In this document: piece after piece, positions 61,159 through 64,000 of the stretch | Layout: each line of letters opens with the position of its first letter | Numbering within the stretch: position 1 is the first letter of the stretch | Source of the DNA: Streptomyces sp. NBRC 109706 | GTDB lineage: Bacteria > Actinomycetota > Actinomycetes > Streptomycetales > Streptomycetaceae | DNA: 64,000 nucleotides | NCBI RefSeq assembly: GCF_000974485.1 | Contig: NZ_BBOM01000011.1 | Coordinates: 496,001-560,000 of the forward strand | Direction of reading: 5' to 3' | Translations under genes and position numbers: made by a program | The notes under the pieces: generated by a model | Databases searched by the model: none | Told to the model about the DNA's origin: nothing | Seen by the model: only the letters and a program-made list of their open reading frames with translations

Positions 61159-62454
61159 ATGCGTCGCAGAACCCTGCTCGCGGGCGCGGTTTCGGCCGCT
61201 CTCGCCCCTCCTGCGTTGACCGCCTGCGGGGCGCTCGATCCGGGCAACGACGACCCCGACACCCTTGTGGTGCACAGCATGTTCACGGCCGGCTCGGACG
61301 ACTCCGAGGTCTACGAGACGGTCTGCGACGACTTCGAGCGGGCGAACCCGGGCAGCCGCATCAAGAACCTGGTCAGCGGCGGCACCGATCTGATCAACGT
61401 CTATGAGACGGCGCGACTGGCCGGCAAGGAGGCCGATGTCGTCCTGGTCAACCTCGCGGAGAAGTCGCTCTCCTGGATCGAACTCGGCGCCACCGTCCCC
61501 GTCACCCGCTACCTGGACGACTGGGACCTGGCGGGCCGGATCATCCCGCAGGCCCTGACCGAGTGGACGGACGCCGACGGCCGGCTGATGGGCTTCCCCT
61601 GGACGGGGTTCACCTGGCCGGTCGCCTACAACACCCGGCTGCTGGCGGACGCCGGCGTCACCGAACGCCCGCGCACCGCCGACGATCTGATCGAGGCCGC
61701 CGACCTGGTCCGCGCCGCCGGCGCCAAGGGGCTGGTCGCCATCGGGGGCAACGACTGGTCGGGCCAGAAGCTGCTGATGCAGGTGATGCAGGCGTATCTG
61801 CCGCCGGAGAGCGCCGAACGCCTCTTCCGCGAGGCCGGTTACGCCGACGACCCCGACGCGCTGCGCGGCCTGGAACACTTCGTCGAACTGCGCGACGCCG
61901 GCGTCTTCTTCGACGGGGCCCAGGGCCTCAACGCCGACTCCATGAACACCGACTTCTACAACGGCCAGGCCCCGATGGTGTCCGTCATCTCCGGCACCCT
62001 GGCCAGCGTGCCGCCCGAGGTGGTCGAGGTCACCGAGCTGGGCGGCTGGCCGGTGCCGGCCGACAGCGTCTACGACCGGCCCACCGCCCTGCGCGGCTAC
62101 ACCTCCACGGGCATCTGGATCAGCCCCAACGGCGAACGGAAGATCGATCTGGTCCGCCGCTTCGTCACCCACTTCTACAGCGAGGCCAGCACGGAGCGGT
62201 TCGTCCGAGACGCGGGGCAGGTGGTGGCGCTCAGGGGTGCCGTCGACAGCCCCCAGTTCCCGCTGATCGGCGAGTCCGTGCGGCTCTCCGAGGCCGACGA
62301 GGGCGAGAGCGAGGTCGCCTACGCCGTGCTGCCCGACCTCTTCGTGCCGGCGGCCGTCTCCCAGCCGCTGATCCGGGCCACCAGCCTCGCCTTCACCCCG
62401 GGACGCGACGCCGCCGCCATCGCCCGGGCGCTGGACACCGCCTACCGGAGCTGA
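61159..62454 (+). CDS. ABC sugar importer, solute-binding lipoprotein
   Basis: The 431-residue protein starts with an Arg-rich signal and lipobox LTAC (RRRTLLAGAVSAALAPPALTAC is the region, with RRRTLL possibly Tat). It belongs to the cluster-B/family 1 extracellular solute-binding proteins: GTDLINVYETARLAGKEADVVLVN at the hinge and WTGFTWPVAYNTRLLADAGV. It should deliver a sugar or oligosaccharide to the following permeases. AGAGG lies 5 nt or so before the ATG. Confidence 0.9.
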   Translation: MRRRTLLAGAVSAALAPPALTACGALDPGNDDPDTLVVHSMFTAGSDDSEVYETVCDDFERANPGSRIKNLVSGGTDLINVYETARLAGKEADVVLVNLAEKSLSWIELGATVPVTRYLDDWDLAGRIIPQALTEWTDADGRLMGFPWTGFTWPVAYNTRLLADAGVTERPRTADDLIEAADLVRAAGAKGLVAIGGNDWSGQKLLMQVMQAYLPPESAERLFREAGYADDPDALRGLEHFVELRDAGVFFDGAQGLNADSMNTDFYNGQAPMVSVISGTLASVPPEVVEVTELGGWPVPADSVYDRPTALRGYTSTGIWISPNGERKIDLVRRFVTHFYSEASTERFVRDAGQVVALRGAVDSPQFPLIGESVRLSEADEGESEVAYAVLPDLFVPAAVSQPLIRATSLAFTPGRDAAAIARALDTAYRS

Positions 62455-62538
62455 CGGCACCCACCACGGCACAGGCGGAACCACACCCGGCCACCCGGCC
62501 GGCCGCCGGCCATCCCAAGCGGAAAGGGCACAACGACG

Positions 62539-63468
62539 GTGCACTCCTCCACCCCGACCACCGGGACCGGGCCAGGGCCCGCCCGCCGGCGGCCGACCAG
62601 ATCCCGACGCGAGGGCTCACCGGTCACGCTGCTGGCCGTCCCGGCGCTCGTCTGGTACCTGCTGTTCACGCTGGGCCCGCTGCTGGCCATGTTCTATATC
62701 AGCGGCCTCAGTTGGCCCGGCATGCTGGCGCCACGCTCCTGGGCCGGCTTCGAGAACTTCCGCATCGTTTGGGGTGATCCGCTCTTCTGGCAGGCCGTGC
62801 GGAACAGCGCCATCCAGATCGGCGTCGTCCTCCCCGTCATGGTCGTCGCGGCGTTCATGGTGGGCTACTACCTCACGTTGAAGCCCCGGGGCCACCGGGT
62901 GCTGCGGGTGGTGCTCTTCACGCCGGCGCTGATCTCCGCCTCGGCGAAGGCGATGATGGCCTACAGCGTGCTGGCCCCCAACGGGCTGCTCAACGGCATG
63001 CTCGACGGCGTCGGCCTCGGCTCCCTCGGCCGCGCCTGGCTCGCCGACACCGAGACCGCGCTGGCCTGCATCATGGCCATCGACCTGTGGAACGGGATCG
63101 GCTTCACCGCCGTCCTCTTCGCCGCCCGGCTCGGCAGCGTTCCCGGCGAGGTCTACGAGGCGGCCGAACTCGACGGCAGCGGCCACTGGCGCCGGATGTG
63201 GGGCATCGCCTTCCCCATCACCAAGGACTACGTGGGCGTGGTCACCATGCTCCAGTTCCTGTGGATCCTCTTCTCCTCCGCGCAGAACGTGCTGCTGCTG
63301 ACCCAGGGCGGTCCGGGCAACGCCACCACCAACCTGTCGTTCCTCGTCTACAACAAGGCGTTCGTCCAGTCCGACCTCGGCTACAGCCAGGCCGCCGGCG
63401 TCCTGCTCTTTGTCGCCGGACTCCTCGGCATGCTCGCCATCCGCCGTCTGCTGCGCCAGACCTACTGA
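62539..63468 (+). CDS. ABC sugar importer permease 1
   Basis: The 309-residue protein has six hydrophobic helices and the EAA motif EAAELDGSGHWRRMWGIAFP near residue 215, which contacts the ATPase. It resembles UgpA/MalF-type permeases. The start is GTG at 62539. It follows the lipoprotein gene by 84 bp and precedes permease 2 by 16 bp. Confidence 0.9.
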   Translation: MHSSTPTTGTGPGPARRRPTRSRREGSPVTLLAVPALVWYLLFTLGPLLAMFYISGLSWPGMLAPRSWAGFENFRIVWGDPLFWQAVRNSAIQIGVVLPVMVVAAFMVGYYLTLKPRGHRVLRVVLFTPALISASAKAMMAYSVLAPNGLLNGMLDGVGLGSLGRAWLADTETALACIMAIDLWNGIGFTAVLFAARLGSVPGEVYEAAELDGSGHWRRMWGIAFPITKDYVGVVTMLQFLWILFSSAQNVLLLTQGGPGNATTNLSFLVYNKAFVQSDLGYSQAAGVLLFVAGLLGMLAIRRLLRQTY

Positions 63469-63484
63469 CCGCCCAGGAGCCGTC

Positions 63485-64000
63485 ATGCGTAACCCCGAGC
63501 AGGCGCCCCGCGCCCTCCGCCGCCCCCGGACGACCCGCCGCGTCGGCCGTGGCGGACGGCTGCTGTGGGGGGTGAGCCACAGCCTGATCTGGCTCTATGC
63601 CCTGGCCCTGGTGCTGCCCCTCTACTACCTGGTCATCTCCTCGTTCAAGAAGACCACCGACATCTTCGACAGCCCGCTGACCCCGCCGCTCGACCCCGTC
63701 TGGCACTACTTCGGGGATGCCATCAGCTACGCCAGACTCGACCTGGCCATGGTCAACTCGGCGCTGGTCACGGCGACCGCGCTGGTCCTCACCCTGCTGC
63801 TGGCGGTGCCGGCCGCCTTCGCGCTGGCCCGCAGCAGGGGACGGCTCTCCACGCTGCTGGAGCGGATCTTCGCGATGGGCTTCCTGGTGCCCACCTTCGC
63901 CGCCCTGGTGCCCACCTTCCTGATGGCCGCCTACTCGGGGCTCTTCCACACCAGGACCTTTGTGATCCTGCTGCTGCCGGCCGGCGCGCTGCCGCTGTCG
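63485..64000 (+). CDS. ABC sugar importer permease 2 (truncated by window end)
   Basis: The first 172 residues of a UgpE/MalG-type permease are visible, with LYALALVLPLYYLVISSFKKTTDIF, the typical first helix and SSFK turn. AGGAG lies 6 nt before the ATG at 63485. The rest, including the EAA motif, lies outside the window. Confidence 0.88.
   Translation, partial: MRNPEQAPRALRRPRTTRRVGRGGRLLWGVSHSLIWLYALALVLPLYYLVISSFKKTTDIFDSPLTPPLDPVWHYFGDAISYARLDLAMVNSALVTATALVLTLLLAVPAAFALARSRGRLSTLLERIFAMGFLVPTFAALVPTFLMAAYSGLFHTRTFVILLLPAGALPLS

Overview
The window is high-GC actinomycete chromosome, most likely Streptomyces or a close relative. The signs are very high G+C with strong GC3 bias, many leaderless genes carrying a TAnnnT -10 box 6-8 nt before the start codon, an extra divergent EF-Tu of the tuf3 type, an iron box of the DmdR/IdeR type, and families typical of the group (DUF2752, DUF5709, GAF-SpoIIE phosphatase, HipA-like kinase with DUF3037).

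Region 1 (1-17034) is the 3' end of a giant modular type I polyketide synthase gene. It encodes the tail of one module (KR-ACP) and three full, almost identical modules of KS-AT-DH-KR-ACP, followed by a thioesterase. All three AT domains carry the malonyl-type HAFH motif and all full modules have B-type KR plus DH and no ER. The chain end should therefore be a conjugated polyene, if all DH domains work. A 14-bp-stem hairpin follows and no tailoring genes lie beyond it, so this is the edge of the biosynthetic cluster.

Region 2 (17035-33764) is core-like chromosome: HipA-like kinase and DUF3037, two SDR enzymes, uracil-DNA glycosylase, a Gfo/Idh/MocA oxidoreductase, undecaprenyl-diphosphatase, EF-Tu3, a spermidine-synthase-like protein, a membrane-anchored secreted protein, a hotdog thioesterase, a lipoprotein, a divergent EamA exporter and XRE-cupin regulator, a YbaK/EbsC deacylase, an iron-box-controlled siderophore-interacting protein, and a minus-strand group (membrane protein, ECF-like sigma factor, cysteine-synthase-like PLP enzyme).

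Region 3 (33765-42916) is more accessory. It holds a translationally coupled methyltransferase/ATP-grasp ligase operon that may make an unknown small molecule, a cupin divergent from a GlxA-type regulator, CoA-binding and YigZ proteins, a two-component flavin monooxygenase/FMN reductase pair separated by micro- and minisatellite arrays, and a secreted pectate lyase whose C-terminal pectinesterase domain is broken by an internal deletion and frameshift.

Region 4 (42917-60906) has sbcD-sbcC, a DUF885 hydrolase, acetyltransferases, an SDR/GntR divergent pair with a palindromic operator, an 871-bp repeat-rich gene-free island with a 28-bp perfect palindrome, a ROK-family protein, purB, a GDSL hydrolase, DUF2752, TM2 and DUF5709 proteins, and a GAF-SpoIIE phosphatase. 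Region 5 (59551-64000) is a carbohydrate-use locus: a GH28-like cytoplasmic beta-helix hydrolase divergent from an ABC sugar importer (lipoprotein, permease 1, permease 2 cut by the window end). Both promoters carry the same operator-like element.
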